Shown here one piece after another: positions 42,808-52,377 of a stretch of DNA of 64,000 nt. The position numbers were made by a program, and so were the translations under genes. The stretch is from the NCBI GenBank assembly GCA_958426775.1, contig CATZZP010000003.1, forward strand, positions 106,038 to 170,037, written 5' to 3'. Every line of letters starts with the position of its first letter. The first letter of the stretch is position 1. Source of the stretch: an uncultured Bacillota bacterium. Lineage in GTDB: Bacteria > Bacillota > Clostridia > Lachnospirales > CAG-274. Under the pieces are notes generated by a model. The model had not been told where the DNA came from, did no database searches, and saw nothing but the letters and a program-made list of their open reading frames with translations.

Positions 42808-42843
42808 AGGGCTGTTGCTTAAAAGGCGACAGCCTTATTTTTG
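42808..42843 (+). terminator. Second terminator upstream of pyrK
   Basis: GGGCTGTTGC and GGCGACAGCC form an imperfect stem with AAAA-rich loop, followed by TTATTTTT. Confidence 0.65.
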
Positions 42844-42846
42844 TGC

Positions 42847-42875
42847 TTGTAAATTTTTCTCCCATGAATTACAAT
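42847..42875 (+). promoter_or_regulatory. Promoter of pyrK-pyrD
   Basis: TTGTAA (42847-42852), 17 bases, TACAAT (42870-42875), 31 bases before the TTG start of pyrK. Confidence 0.6.
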
Positions 42876-42906
42876 AGAAGTAGAAATTTGCAAAGGAGGC
42901 GTAAAA

Positions 42907-43662
42907 TTGAAAGCATTGGAAACAGCTAAGGTAATTTCTAATAAGAATATTACCGCTAATATATATGATTTGGTTCTGGAATGTCCCGAAATTTCAGCTA
43001 TGGCTAAGGCGGGACAGTTTGTTGAGGTCTATACGGGAAGTAAGGAGTATTTGTTGCCTCGTCCCATAAGTATCTGTGAAATTACCCATAAGGGCTTAAG
43101 GCTTGTGTTTCAGGTGGTAGGCAAGGGGACAGAAATATTTTCGGCTCTTAAGGCAGGCGATGAGGTAAAGCTTTTAGGTCCCTGCGGTAACGGCTATACC
43201 TTAAAAAAGGATAAGTCTGCTCTTTTAGTAGGCGGTGGTATAGGTGTACCTCCTCTTTTAGAGGCTGTTAAGCAGTTGGGCGGCGGTAAGGTTGTTCTTG
43301 CCTCACGTAGCAGTGAGCTTAGCATTTTAAAGGAGGATTTTGAAAAGGCAGGAGCGGAGGTTTATATTGCTACCGATGACGGAAGTTTAGGTTTTAAGGG
43401 TAATGCTGTTCAGCTTTTAAGAGAAAAAGGATTAAAGGCTGATGTTATCTATTCCTGCGGTCCTAAGATTATGCTTAAGTTTTTAACAGAGTATGCTGTT
43501 GAACAGAATATTGATTGTCAGGTATCTATGGAGGAGAGAATGGCTTGCGGAGTAGGTGCCTGTGTAGGCTGTGTAGTTAAAATAAAATCAGGCGATGACT
43601 GGGAGCATAAAAAGGTCTGCAAGGACGGTCCCGTGTTTGAAGGAAGAGAGGTAGTTTGGTAA
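42907..43662 (+). CDS. pyrK: Dihydroorotate dehydrogenase electron-transfer subunit PyrK
   Basis: 251 residues from TTG 42907, with AAAGGAGG eight bases upstream. It carries electrons from the PyrD flavin to NAD+ through FAD and a [2Fe-2S] cluster. The FAD domain contains PRPISICEI, the NAD domain LLVGGGIGVPPLLEA, and the cluster ligands are in ERMACGVGACVGCVVK with a further Cys in KKVCKDGPVF. The stop TAA overlaps the ATG of pyrD. It resembles NfnA in the same window; the adjacent PyrD decides the assignment. Confidence 0.95.
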   Translation: MKALETAKVISNKNITANIYDLVLECPEISAMAKAGQFVEVYTGSKEYLLPRPISICEITHKGLRLVFQVVGKGTEIFSALKAGDEVKLLGPCGNGYTLKKDKSALLVGGGIGVPPLLEAVKQLGGGKVVLASRSSELSILKEDFEKAGAEVYIATDDGSLGFKGNAVQLLREKGLKADVIYSCGPKIMLKFLTEYAVEQNIDCQVSMEERMACGVGACVGCVVKIKSGDDWEHKKVCKDGPVFEGREVVW

Positions 43663-44564
43663 TGAATACTAAGGTTAATATTTGCGGAGTTGAGTTTAAA
43701 AACCCTGTTATGACTGCCTCAGGCACCTTCGGTAGCGGTAGAGAATACAGTGAATTTGTGGATTTAAGCAGACTTGGCGGTATTGTTGTAAAGGGCGTTG
43801 CCGATAAGCCTTGGAAGGGCAACAATGCTCCCCGTATTGCCGAGGTTTACGGCGGTATGCTTAACAGCGTAGGTTTGCAAAATCCGGGTGTTGATTACTT
43901 TATTAAGGAGGATATTCCGTTTTTAAGACAGTATGATACAAATATTATTGTAAATGTCTGTGGTCATTCTATTGAGGAGTATGTAAATGTAACAAAGGCT
44001 CTTAAGGGTCAGGATGTGGATATGCTGGAGCTTAATATATCCTGTCCTAATGTATCGGAGGGCGGTATGGCTTTCGGTACTGACTGCGGTATGATAGAAA
44101 AGGTTGTTTCCGCTGTTAAAAAGGAGGCGGATAAGCCCCTTATTGTAAAGCTAAGTCCCAATGTGACCGATATTACGGAAACGGCAAGGGCGGCGGTAAG
44201 CGGCGGTGCAGATGCTCTTAGCCTTATTAATACCTTAACGGGTATGAAGATTGATATTTTCAGACGTAAGCCCGTCCTTGACAGAAAGATAGGCGGTATG
44301 AGTGGCCCTGCGGTTAAGCCTGTGGCAGTGAGAATGGTGTATCAGGTATGTAAGGCTGTTGATGTGCCTGTTATCGGCCTGGGAGGTATATCAACGGGCG
44401 AGGACGCAATAGAGTTTATTATGGCAGGTGCAACAGGTGTGGCTGTAGGCAGTGCAAACTTCTTTAACCCAAGGGCTACGGTAGATGTTATTGAGGGCAT
44501 TGAGGAATTTATGGTAAAACAAGGGGTTAAGGATATAAGCGAAATAAGAGGAATAATAGACTGA
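43662..44564 (+). CDS. pyrD: Dihydroorotate dehydrogenase, class 1B catalytic subunit
   Basis: 300 residues from ATG 43662, which overlaps the pyrK stop (TAATG). An in-frame TTG six bases earlier is less likely. It oxidises dihydroorotate to orotate in pyrimidine synthesis, with FMN. Motifs include FKNPVMTASGTFGSG, ELNISCPNVSEGG with the catalytic Cys of class 1 enzymes, KLSPNVTDI, GGMSGPAVKPVA, GLGGISTGEDAIEFIMAGA and VGSANF. Together with PyrK this is the NAD-dependent heterotetrameric 1B form. A terminator follows. Confidence 0.96.
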   Translation: MNTKVNICGVEFKNPVMTASGTFGSGREYSEFVDLSRLGGIVVKGVADKPWKGNNAPRIAEVYGGMLNSVGLQNPGVDYFIKEDIPFLRQYDTNIIVNVCGHSIEEYVNVTKALKGQDVDMLELNISCPNVSEGGMAFGTDCGMIEKVVSAVKKEADKPLIVKLSPNVTDITETARAAVSGGADALSLINTLTGMKIDIFRRKPVLDRKIGGMSGPAVKPVAVRMVYQVCKAVDVPVIGLGGISTGEDAIEFIMAGATGVAVGSANFFNPRATVDVIEGIEEFMVKQGVKDISEIRGIID

Positions 44565-44574
44565 TTTTTATAGC

Positions 44575-44606
44575 AAAATCGTTCACATATACTGTGAGCG
44601 ATTTTT
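44575..44606 (+). terminator. Terminator after pyrD
   Basis: AAAATCGTTCAC pairs with GTGAGCGATTTT around ATATACT; the stem is followed by T. Confidence 0.87.
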
Positions 44607-44694
44607 CTTGTTTATTTTGTCGAAAAGTGTTGTGTGATTTCTTGTTATATTTGTTGAAAAAGTGCGTTTTTTCTTTACTAATTACAGAAAAATG

Positions 44695-44723
44695 TTGAAT
44701 TATAGAAAAAATTAGGATATAAT
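44695..44723 (+). promoter_or_regulatory. Promoter of the cas operon
   Basis: TTGAAT (44695-44700), 17 bases, TATAAT (44718-44723). It lies 45 bases before the cas3 start. Confidence 0.72.
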
Positions 44724-44767
44724 TTATATATAAATTATACAGGTTTTAATGACGGGGAGGGATTATA

Positions 44768-47155
44768 TTGAGTTATACTGCACATATAAGAAAAAGCGAC
44801 AACTGTCGGCAATCGGTTACTGAACATTTAAACCAAACTGCAAAAAGAGCCTTTGAGTATGGCAAGGCAGTTGAGATGGCTTCTTTTGCCCAACTGCAGG
44901 GGATTTTACATGATATGGGTAAGTTTACGGAAAGGTTTAACCGATATATTAATAATGAGGGAAATGAAAAACGAGGAGATATTGACCACAGCTATGCAGG
45001 TGCAAGATATATTTCCCAATTAGCACGGGGGTTTGACGAAAATCAATATCCTAATATTATAAATACCGCTGATTTAATAGCCAGAACAATCATTTCGCAT
45101 CATGGACTGCACGATTGGCTTAAAGGCAACGGAGAAGATTATTTTAAGGAGCGTATTTCAAAGAATGAGGAATATCAGGAGATTGTAAAAAATTTTGAGA
45201 GCGAAATAGGCAGGGAAAGAGTAGAAAAGCTCCTTATTTTAGCCGAAAAGGAATATACTCTTGCACGAAAAAAGATCTACGAAATAAGCAACAGAAGTAA
45301 AAGATTATTTGGTTTTTATCTGGGGTTTCTGGAAAGATTTATGCAGTCTGTTTTAATTGATGCAGACAGAGTTGATACAGGGGATTTTATGTCTGATACA
45401 GCTACGGAAAAGGAAGTTAATTTAGAAGCTCTTTGGGAATTAATGCACTGCAATATGGAAAAAAAGCTTAGTGCTTTTGCAGATAAAACCGATAAAATAT
45501 CTTTGATACGAGGTGACATTTCTAAAAGATGTGCGGACTTTGCAAACCATAAAGTGGGAATTTGTCGTTTGGTTGTGCCTACTGGAGGAGGAAAAACCCT
45601 TTCATCTCTTAGGTTTGCCATTGAATATTGCAGAAATTACAGCCATATGCAGAAAATAATTTATACAGCACCCTTTATGTCCATACTGGATCAAAACAGT
45701 GATGAAATTGCCTCTGTAGCAGGAGAGGAAAATTTTCTTGTACATCATTCTGATTTTGTTGCAGATATTGAAACGGAAGAAGAATTGGCTGAGTACGAGC
45801 TTCATACCGAAAAGTGGGACTTGCCTGTTATTTCAACAACTATGGTGCAGCTGCTTAATTCTCTTTTTTCAAGCAAAACCGCTTGCGTAAGGCGAATGCA
45901 CAGACTTTCAAATTCTGTAATAATAATTGATGAGGGACAATTTTTACCCATTAAGTGTGTTAATATATTTAATACAGCAATTAACTTTCTTTCTGCTATA
46001 TGCGGAGCAACCGTTATATTATGCACAGCTACCCAGCCTGACTATGAAAAAGAGGTTATGCCCGTTATGTTTGATGAGCTTAGAGATATGACAGGTGACT
46101 TTACAGAGGATTTTAAGGCACTTAAAAGAACTGAGCTTATTAATGCGGAAAGAAAGGGAGGTTATTCTTTTCAGGAAACGGCAGAATTTTGTTATGAAAA
46201 ATATCGTGAAGCAGGAAGTCTTTTATTAATTGTCAATACAAAAAAATCAGCCTTTGAAATATACAATAAAATGTGTGAAATTGATGAGGCGGAGGGACAA
46301 CAAACAGAGATTATCCACCTTAGTACAAATATGTGTCCTGCTCACAGAAAAACAGTTATTGAAAAAATGAGAGCCATGCTTTCTGAGGACAAGCCTGTAA
46401 TATGTGTTGCCACACAACTTATTGAAGCAGGTGTGGATATTTCCTTTAATTGCGTTGTACGCTCTATGGCGGGGCTTGATAATGTGGCACAGGCGGCAGG
46501 CAGATGTAACAGAAATGGTAAAATTTCAAGGATTTGCCCGGTTTATATGATAAATATAAATGAGGAGAATTTAAGAGGGTTGTACCAGGTTAAGGAGGCT
46601 CAAACAGTAACAAGAAGCGTTTGTAATTCTCAAAATAATAAAGATTTGCTTGCACCCGAAACAATGACAGCCTACTTTACAAAGCTATATCATGAAAAAA
46701 ACAACAACGTTAAGGGCATAGAGATGCTGTCATATCCCGTAGAGGACGGCGGTGTATCAACAACCTTATTTGAACTGCTTTCCCTTAATGAACATAGGTG
46801 GAAAATAAGAAAAGATAATCGGCTTATATTTTGTTCACAAGCATTTAAAACTGCGGGAGTATTTTTCAACGTTATTGACAGTGATACGGTGGGTATAATT
46901 GTACCTTATGATGAAACTGCGGAAAAACTGATTGCGGAGCTTAACGGCAGCCTTGAACCGGATAAGGTAACAGCTCTTTTAAGGAAGGCACAAAAATATA
47001 CTGTCAACCTGTATGTAGACAGCCTCAAAAGGGGAGAAACGGAAAGAGGAGTTTACACTCTTAATGCAGGGGTTTTAGCACTTAAAAAGGAGTTTTACTC
47101 ACACAAATGCGGAATTTGTTATAATGACTCAATACCTCAAAGTTTAATCTATTAA
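44768..47155 (+). CDS. cas3: CRISPR-associated helicase/nuclease Cas3 (type I-C)
   Basis: 795 residues from TTG 44768 (GGAGGG upstream). The N-terminal HD nuclease domain has His48-Asp49 in LHDMGKF, then the DHSYAGARY segment and ISHHGLHDW. The superfamily 2 helicase has Walker A PTGGGKT (about 270-276), a Walker B variant DEGQ (about 388), SAT-like CTATQ, and motif VI in GRCNRNGK, preceded by ATQLIEAGVDISF. Cas3 is recruited by Cascade and degrades target DNA unidirectionally. It is the first gene of a complete type I-C operon; cas5c starts 16 bases after its stop. No inactivating change is seen. Confidence 0.96.
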   Translation: MSYTAHIRKSDNCRQSVTEHLNQTAKRAFEYGKAVEMASFAQLQGILHDMGKFTERFNRYINNEGNEKRGDIDHSYAGARYISQLARGFDENQYPNIINTADLIARTIISHHGLHDWLKGNGEDYFKERISKNEEYQEIVKNFESEIGRERVEKLLILAEKEYTLARKKIYEISNRSKRLFGFYLGFLERFMQSVLIDADRVDTGDFMSDTATEKEVNLEALWELMHCNMEKKLSAFADKTDKISLIRGDISKRCADFANHKVGICRLVVPTGGGKTLSSLRFAIEYCRNYSHMQKIIYTAPFMSILDQNSDEIASVAGEENFLVHHSDFVADIETEEELAEYELHTEKWDLPVISTTMVQLLNSLFSSKTACVRRMHRLSNSVIIIDEGQFLPIKCVNIFNTAINFLSAICGATVILCTATQPDYEKEVMPVMFDELRDMTGDFTEDFKALKRTELINAERKGGYSFQETAEFCYEKYREAGSLLLIVNTKKSAFEIYNKMCEIDEAEGQQTEIIHLSTNMCPAHRKTVIEKMRAMLSEDKPVICVATQLIEAGVDISFNCVVRSMAGLDNVAQAAGRCNRNGKISRICPVYMININEENLRGLYQVKEAQTVTRSVCNSQNNKDLLAPETMTAYFTKLYHEKNNNVKGIEMLSYPVEDGGVSTTLFELLSLNEHRWKIRKDNRLIFCSQAFKTAGVFFNVIDSDTVGIIVPYDETAEKLIAELNGSLEPDKVTALLRKAQKYTVNLYVDSLKRGETERGVYTLNAGVLALKKEFYSHKCGICYNDSIPQSLIY

Positions 47156-47171
47156 AAGGGAGTGATGACAT

Positions 47172-47924
47172 TTGGAGCTTAAAAAGTATAGAAATACGGT
47201 GGAATTTGCTGTTAGGGGGGACTATGGATTGTTTTCTGATGTTCTGACCCGTGCAGGCTCAGAAAAAACAAGCTATCCCATTCCAACCTACGAGGCACTT
47301 TTAGGCGTGCTGAAAAGTGTGTATTTTAAGCCTACTATAATATGGGTTATAGACAGTGTCAGGGTAATGAATAAAATTACCACCATGCGAAAGGGCATCA
47401 GACCGATTAAATACAACGGTGGAAATGACCTTGTCTATTACAGCTACTTAACTGATGTTTACTATCAGGTCAGGGCACACTTTATATGGAATACGAATAG
47501 ACCTGAATTAGAGTGTGACCGTAACGAAAATAAACATCATAATATTGCTAAGCGTATGATAGAAAGAGGCGGCAGGAGAGATATATTTTTAGGGTGCAGA
47601 GAGTGCCAGGCTTATGTTGAGCCTTGTACTTTCGGAGAAGGCACGGGCTATTATGATGACAGCGGAGATATTAGCTTTGGTCTTATGTACCATGGAATAA
47701 CCTATGCAGATGAGGCACAGCTTGAAGAAGATAAGGGTAAAATGACAGTAAGATTTTGGTCACCTGTTATGAAAAATGGTATTATCTCATTTACACCGCC
47801 TGAGCAGTGCGAAATTAAAAGGCATATAAAAGAAATGCCCATAAAGCCTTTTGGCAGAGAACATAATAACTTCCTGGGACTTGATGAATTTAAGGGAGGT
47901 GAATTTGATGAGTTGGGCGAATGA
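47172..47924 (+). CDS. cas5c: Cas5c (Cas5d) crRNA-processing endonuclease and Cascade subunit
   Basis: 250 residues from TTG 47172 (GGGAG upstream). In type I-C the Cas5 protein replaces Cas6: it cleaves the repeat and holds the 5' handle. Family motifs are VRGDYGLFSDVLTRAGSEKTSYPIPT near the N-terminus, the basic AKRMIERGGRRDIFLGCRECQAYV, and GEGTGYYDDSGDISFGLMYHGITY. No Cas6 gene exists in this locus, consistent with this role. Its end overlaps the cas8c start by 17 bases. Confidence 0.95.
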   Translation: MELKKYRNTVEFAVRGDYGLFSDVLTRAGSEKTSYPIPTYEALLGVLKSVYFKPTIIWVIDSVRVMNKITTMRKGIRPIKYNGGNDLVYYSYLTDVYYQVRAHFIWNTNRPELECDRNENKHHNIAKRMIERGGRRDIFLGCRECQAYVEPCTFGEGTGYYDDSGDISFGLMYHGITYADEAQLEEDKGKMTVRFWSPVMKNGIISFTPPEQCEIKRHIKEMPIKPFGREHNNFLGLDEFKGGEFDELGE

Positions 47925-49800
47925 GCTTTATAATGTGTATGAAAATATGGTAGGTGTTAAAACAGAGGGAGAGCAATTATTACCTCTTAGTCATTCTACA
48001 GCCAATGCACAGATTGAAGTTACCTTAAATGAGGAGGGCGAAATTTTAGGTGCTGATGCAATTGATGATAAAAGCAATGCGGTAACTATAATTCCCGTAA
48101 CAGAGGATTCGGGTGCTAGGTCAAGCGGTATTACACCCATGCCCTATGCAGATAAGCTTATTTATATTGCGGGAGATTACGGTGATTTTACAGAGGGAAA
48201 GAACTCGGATAATTCCAAACACTTTGATGCGTATATAAATCAGCTTTTAAGGTGGAAGGAAAGCAACAGCTCTCATGAGGCAGTTGAAATTTTATACAGC
48301 TATATAAAAAAAGGAAGGCTTATACATGACCTTGTTTCCTTAGGTGCCTTAAAATGTGATGAGTCGGGAAAACTGGACAAAAAAAGAAAAATAGCGGGAA
48401 AAGACCAGGAGGATTCCTTTGTAAGGTTTCGTATAAACTACAAGGACTTATCAAAAGAAAGCAGAACATGGCTTGATAAAACATTATATGAGAGATTTGC
48501 GGCATTTAACGCTAATGAAATGAGTAACCGCAATCTTTGCTATGCTTTGGGACAGGAGTTGTCTGTAACATATAAGCATCCGGGTAAAATCAGAACCTCG
48601 GGCGATAAAGCAAAGCTGATTTCTTCCAATGATGAGGACGGTTATACATATCGCGGACGTTTCAGGAATAAGTCAGAGGCTTTGTCAGTAAGCTATGAGT
48701 TTTCCCAGAAGATGCATAATGCTCTGAAGTGGCTTATTGCAAGACAGGGCATGAGGTTTGCAAATCTGGTGGTTATCGTATGGGCAAGCCGGATGGAAGA
48801 GCTGCCGGATATAAGAAAATCCGCTATGAAATGTTATCAAGAGGTTTTTGATGATGAAGAGATTAATCCTGATACTGAACCTATGTATGCAGAGGCACTT
48901 AAGAAAATGATTTACGGCTATAAATCAAAGCTCTCTTCAGACACTAAGGTTATGGTTTTGGGTGTTGATTCTGCCACAACAGGCAGACTCTCAATTTCAA
49001 TGTATTCAGAGCTTTTCGGCTCGGATTTTCTTGATAATATTCAAAGCTGGCATGAACAGACGGGGTGGTACAGGTACTCACAAAAATATGAAAAGAATAT
49101 AATAGACACCTTTAGTGTTTATGAAATTATTGACTATGCCTACGGCAGAGAAATAAAAGGTGACAGTAAAGGGAAGAAGGCAGAAAGTAAAAAGCAGGGT
49201 AAATTTGACTGTGATGAAAAAATCCGTAACGAAAAAATGCTGCAGCTTATACCCTGCATTATAGATGGACGTCCGCTGCCTACAGATATTGTAAGGACTT
49301 TATTCAGAAGGGTTTCAAATCCTGTAGCATATGAAGATATTTATAATCATCGAACTTCAGTTGAAATAGCCTGCGGTATGATAAAAAAATCTATTATTGA
49401 CAAAGGAGGAAGTGTTGATATGGCATACGAACCTGATAAAAAATACGACAGGAGCTATTATTACGGTTGCTTGCTGGCAATAGCCGACCTTGCGGAAAGT
49501 TATACTTATGAAAAGAAGGACCGATATGAGCGTCTTACAAATGCAAAGCGATTTTGGTACAGCTTCTCTTCCAGACCTTACCAGACCTGGCAGCTTATCT
49601 ATGAGCGTTTACAACCATATATGAATAAGCTTGAGGGTAAAAGAGTTTTATATGAAAAGCATATAAACAGCATTATGGATAAAATGACGGTGGAAGATTT
49701 TCAGGATAATTCATCACTTACCCCTATGTACATTTTAGGTTATAACCAATATACCAATTATATGTATAAGCTTATGGCAGACAAAAAAGAAAATAAATAA
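47908..49800 (+). CDS. cas8c: Cas8c (Csd1), large subunit of type I-C Cascade
   Basis: 630 residues from ATG 47908, which has GGGAGGTGA upstream and lies within the end of cas5c; earlier in-frame starts have no such site. Cas8c recognises the PAM and helps open the DNA. Sequence landmarks are PMPYADKLIYIAGDYGDF near residue 70, NLVVIVWASRMEELPDI, MVLGVDSATTGRLSI and, near the end, NAKRFWYSFSSRPYQTWQLIYERL and YILGYNQYT. It is the longest non-helicase gene in the operon. The start of cas7c follows 11-17 bases later. Confidence 0.94.
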   Translation: MSWANELYNVYENMVGVKTEGEQLLPLSHSTANAQIEVTLNEEGEILGADAIDDKSNAVTIIPVTEDSGARSSGITPMPYADKLIYIAGDYGDFTEGKNSDNSKHFDAYINQLLRWKESNSSHEAVEILYSYIKKGRLIHDLVSLGALKCDESGKLDKKRKIAGKDQEDSFVRFRINYKDLSKESRTWLDKTLYERFAAFNANEMSNRNLCYALGQELSVTYKHPGKIRTSGDKAKLISSNDEDGYTYRGRFRNKSEALSVSYEFSQKMHNALKWLIARQGMRFANLVVIVWASRMEELPDIRKSAMKCYQEVFDDEEINPDTEPMYAEALKKMIYGYKSKLSSDTKVMVLGVDSATTGRLSISMYSELFGSDFLDNIQSWHEQTGWYRYSQKYEKNIIDTFSVYEIIDYAYGREIKGDSKGKKAESKKQGKFDCDEKIRNEKMLQLIPCIIDGRPLPTDIVRTLFRRVSNPVAYEDIYNHRTSVEIACGMIKKSIIDKGGSVDMAYEPDKKYDRSYYYGCLLAIADLAESYTYEKKDRYERLTNAKRFWYSFSSRPYQTWQLIYERLQPYMNKLEGKRVLYEKHINSIMDKMTVEDFQDNSSLTPMYILGYNQYTNYMYKLMADKKENK

Positions 49801-49817
49801 TAAAGGAGAATATGAGT

Positions 49818-50678
49818 ATGAGTAGCTTACAAAACAAAATTGATTTTACACTAATTATTACTGCAACAAATGCAAATCCTAACGGCGACCCTCTTGACGG
49901 CAATCGCCCAAGGTGGAACTTTGATAACAAGGGAGAAATATCCGATGTTTGTATTAAGAGAAAGATAAGAAATCGTCTTCAGGATATGGGTGAAAGGATT
50001 TTTGTACAGTCAGATGACAGAAGTGATGATGGTTGCAAAAGTCTTAAAGAACGAGCTGATAACAATGAGGCTCTTAAAAAAATATCTAAGGGAAAACAAA
50101 CCGACAGAGATGAATTTGCAAGGGTTGCTTGTGAAGAATGGATAGACGTCAGAAGCTTCGGACAGGTTTTTGCTTTTAAGGGTGATGAGGTTTCCGTAGG
50201 CGTAAGAGGTCCTGTTTCTGTCAGACAGGCGGTCAGTGCTTCACCTGTTGATGTTATCAGTATGCAGATTACAAAGAGCGTAAACAGTGAGGGTGATAAA
50301 GCAGGCAAGGCGTCGGATACAATGGGTATGAAGCATAGAGTTGAGTTTGGCTTATATGTTATTAACGGTAGCATTAATTGTCAGCTTGCGGAAAAAACAG
50401 GCTTTTCAGATGAAGACGCTGAAAAAATCAAGGAGGCTCTTAAAACCTTGTTTGAAAACGATGCTTCATCAGCTCGCCCTGACGGCAGTATGGAGGTTTG
50501 CAGTCTTTATTGGTGGAAGCACTCCTGCAAAACTCCAGAGGTTTCATCTGCAAAGGTGCATAGAGCTGTTAAAATTGCTCTTAAAGAGGGTGTTAAAAAG
50601 CCTTCATCTTTCTATGATTATGATATTACCCTTGATGAAATTGATGGTGTAAAGCCTGAGATTTACAGCTTTATGTAA
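49818..50678 (+). CDS. cas7c: Cas7c (Csd2), backbone subunit of type I-C Cascade
   Basis: 286 residues from ATG 49818 (AAGGAG nine bases upstream); an ATG at 49812 is too close to that site but possible. The N-terminal signature FTLIITATNANPNGDPLDGNRP is diagnostic for Csd2, with ISDVCIKRKIRNRL following and SFGQVFAFKG and ITKSVNSEGD further in. Several copies polymerise along the crRNA spacer. It is separated from cas4 by one base. Confidence 0.96.
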   Translation: MSSLQNKIDFTLIITATNANPNGDPLDGNRPRWNFDNKGEISDVCIKRKIRNRLQDMGERIFVQSDDRSDDGCKSLKERADNNEALKKISKGKQTDRDEFARVACEEWIDVRSFGQVFAFKGDEVSVGVRGPVSVRQAVSASPVDVISMQITKSVNSEGDKAGKASDTMGMKHRVEFGLYVINGSINCQLAEKTGFSDEDAEKIKEALKTLFENDASSARPDGSMEVCSLYWWKHSCKTPEVSSAKVHRAVKIALKEGVKKPSSFYDYDITLDEIDGVKPEIYSFM

Positions 50679-50679
50679 T

Positions 50680-51339
50680 ATGTATAGGGAAGATGAATAT
50701 CTCCTCCTTTCAGGTATTCAGCATTTTGCTTTTTGCCGTAGACAGTGGGCATTAATACATATTGAACAGTTGTGGGAGGAAAATTTCAGAACTGTTGACG
50801 GTAACCTTATGCACAAAAATGCTCATGATGTTGGCTTTAATGAAAAAAGAGGGGATGTAATTACTATCCGAGGCATGGCGGTTGCATCCCCTACCCTTGG
50901 TGTAAGCGGTGAATGCGATGTGGTAGAGCTTGTAAAATCCCCTGAGGGTATAAGTGTTTTCGGTAAAGAGGGTAAATATCTTGTTTATCCTATTGAGTAT
51001 AAAAGAGGCACTGTTAAGGCTGATTATTGTGATGAATTACAAATTACCGCTCAGGCAATTTGCTTGGAGGAAATGCTTTGTTGTCATATTCCATATGGTT
51101 TTTTGTATTATGGTGAAATTCGCAGACGTGTTAAGGTGGAGTTTACTAAAGAGCTGAGGGAAAGGGTTATATCTGCCTTTGATGAAATGCATAAGCTTTA
51201 TAATAGAGGGTATACCCCTAAGGTAAAGCGTACAAAGACGTGTAATGCCTGTTCTCTAAAAAATATTTGTCTGCCGTCTTTATATAAAAGAAAGACGGTA
51301 CGGGAGTATATGGATGAAATGCTTGCGTCGGAGGGATAA
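50680..51339 (+). CDS. cas4: Cas4 nuclease for PAM-dependent spacer processing
   Basis: 219 residues. RecB-family nuclease motifs: GECDVVE and YPIEYKRG, with the Asp and the Glu-x-Lys that bind the metal. Four cysteines for an iron-sulfur cluster are placed as usual: one in FAFCRRQW near the N-terminus and three in KTCNACSLKNIC near the C-terminus. Cas4 trims prespacers with Cas1-Cas2 so that protospacers next to the correct PAM are taken. It begins one base after cas7c and lies two bases before cas1. Confidence 0.96.
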   Translation: MYREDEYLLLSGIQHFAFCRRQWALIHIEQLWEENFRTVDGNLMHKNAHDVGFNEKRGDVITIRGMAVASPTLGVSGECDVVELVKSPEGISVFGKEGKYLVYPIEYKRGTVKADYCDELQITAQAICLEEMLCCHIPYGFLYYGEIRRRVKVEFTKELRERVISAFDEMHKLYNRGYTPKVKRTKTCNACSLKNICLPSLYKRKTVREYMDEMLASEG

Positions 51340-51341
51340 GC

Positions 51342-52373
51342 TTGAAAAAATTACTTAATACGCTATATATTACTACCCCTGAAAGATATTTGTTTTTGGA
51401 TGGCGAAAATGTCGTAATACGTGAAAAGGATCAAGCTGTAGCACGTATTCCGTTACATAATCTGGAAGAGATAATTACCTTTGGTGCATTAGGTGCAAGT
51501 CCACAGTTAATAGGTAAGTGTATTTCCGATGGGATTTCCTTTGTGTTTATGGATAGGTATGGCAGATTTTTGTATCGTGCGGAAGGCGGAGTAAGCGGAA
51601 ATGTACTTCTTAGGCGTCGTCAATTCCGCATGGCAGATAATATGGATGAAGGCTTGAAAATAGCAAGAAACATTACTGCAGGCAAAATATTTAACAGCAG
51701 ATATTCTCTTGAACGCACAATAAGAGATCATGCTATGAGAATTGATGTAGATAAATTCAGGAAAAAGTCGGTCTTTTTACTGGAAAATGCAAAGAAGTGT
51801 CGGGAAGCCGAAAGCTTAGAACAGTTAAGGGGTTTTGAGGGTGAATCTGCTTCGATTTATTTTTCTTGCTTTGATGATATGATTTTACAGCAAAAGGAAT
51901 ACTTCAGCTTTTCAATAAGAAATAAACGCCCGCCTTTGGATAATGTAAACGCCTTACTTTCCTTTGTATACTCTCTTATGACAGGTATGTGTTCTCATGC
52001 ACTTGAGTCTGTAGGGCTTGATCCGTATGTGGGCTTTATTCACACCGATCGCCCGGGAAGACGTTCCCTTGCTCTTGACTTGGTTGAGGAGTTCAGAAGT
52101 GTAATTTGCGATAGATTTGTGCTTACAATTATCAATAAAAGGGTAATATCCGGCAAAGACTTTCAAAAACGTGAGGATGGAGCTGTTTTGCTTACTGAGG
52201 ACGGCAGGAAAACCGTACTTAATTCCTGGCAAAAATATAAATATGAAACTTTGCAGCATCCTTTCCTTGGCGAAAAGGTCGAAAGGGGAATGTTACCATA
52301 TGTTCAGGCCTTGCTTTTGGCAAGGTTTATAAGAGGAGATTTGGAAGGTTATCCTGTTTTTTTGTGGAAGTGA
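51342..52373 (+). CDS. cas1: Cas1 integrase (type I-C)
   Basis: 343 residues from TTG 51342 (GGAGGG six bases upstream). Cas1 is the metal-dependent integrase that inserts new spacers beside the leader. The active-site residues lie in RGFEGESASIYF (Glu), DPYVGFIHTDRPGRRSLALDLVEEF (His and Glu/Asp). Conserved PLDNVNALLSFVYSL surrounds the helical domain. It is intact, so adaptation should be functional. It is followed by cas2 with a four-base gap. Confidence 0.97.
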   Translation: MKKLLNTLYITTPERYLFLDGENVVIREKDQAVARIPLHNLEEIITFGALGASPQLIGKCISDGISFVFMDRYGRFLYRAEGGVSGNVLLRRRQFRMADNMDEGLKIARNITAGKIFNSRYSLERTIRDHAMRIDVDKFRKKSVFLLENAKKCREAESLEQLRGFEGESASIYFSCFDDMILQQKEYFSFSIRNKRPPLDNVNALLSFVYSLMTGMCSHALESVGLDPYVGFIHTDRPGRRSLALDLVEEFRSVICDRFVLTIINKRVISGKDFQKREDGAVLLTEDGRKTVLNSWQKYKYETLQHPFLGEKVERGMLPYVQALLLARFIRGDLEGYPVFLWK

Positions 52374-52377
52374 TAAT

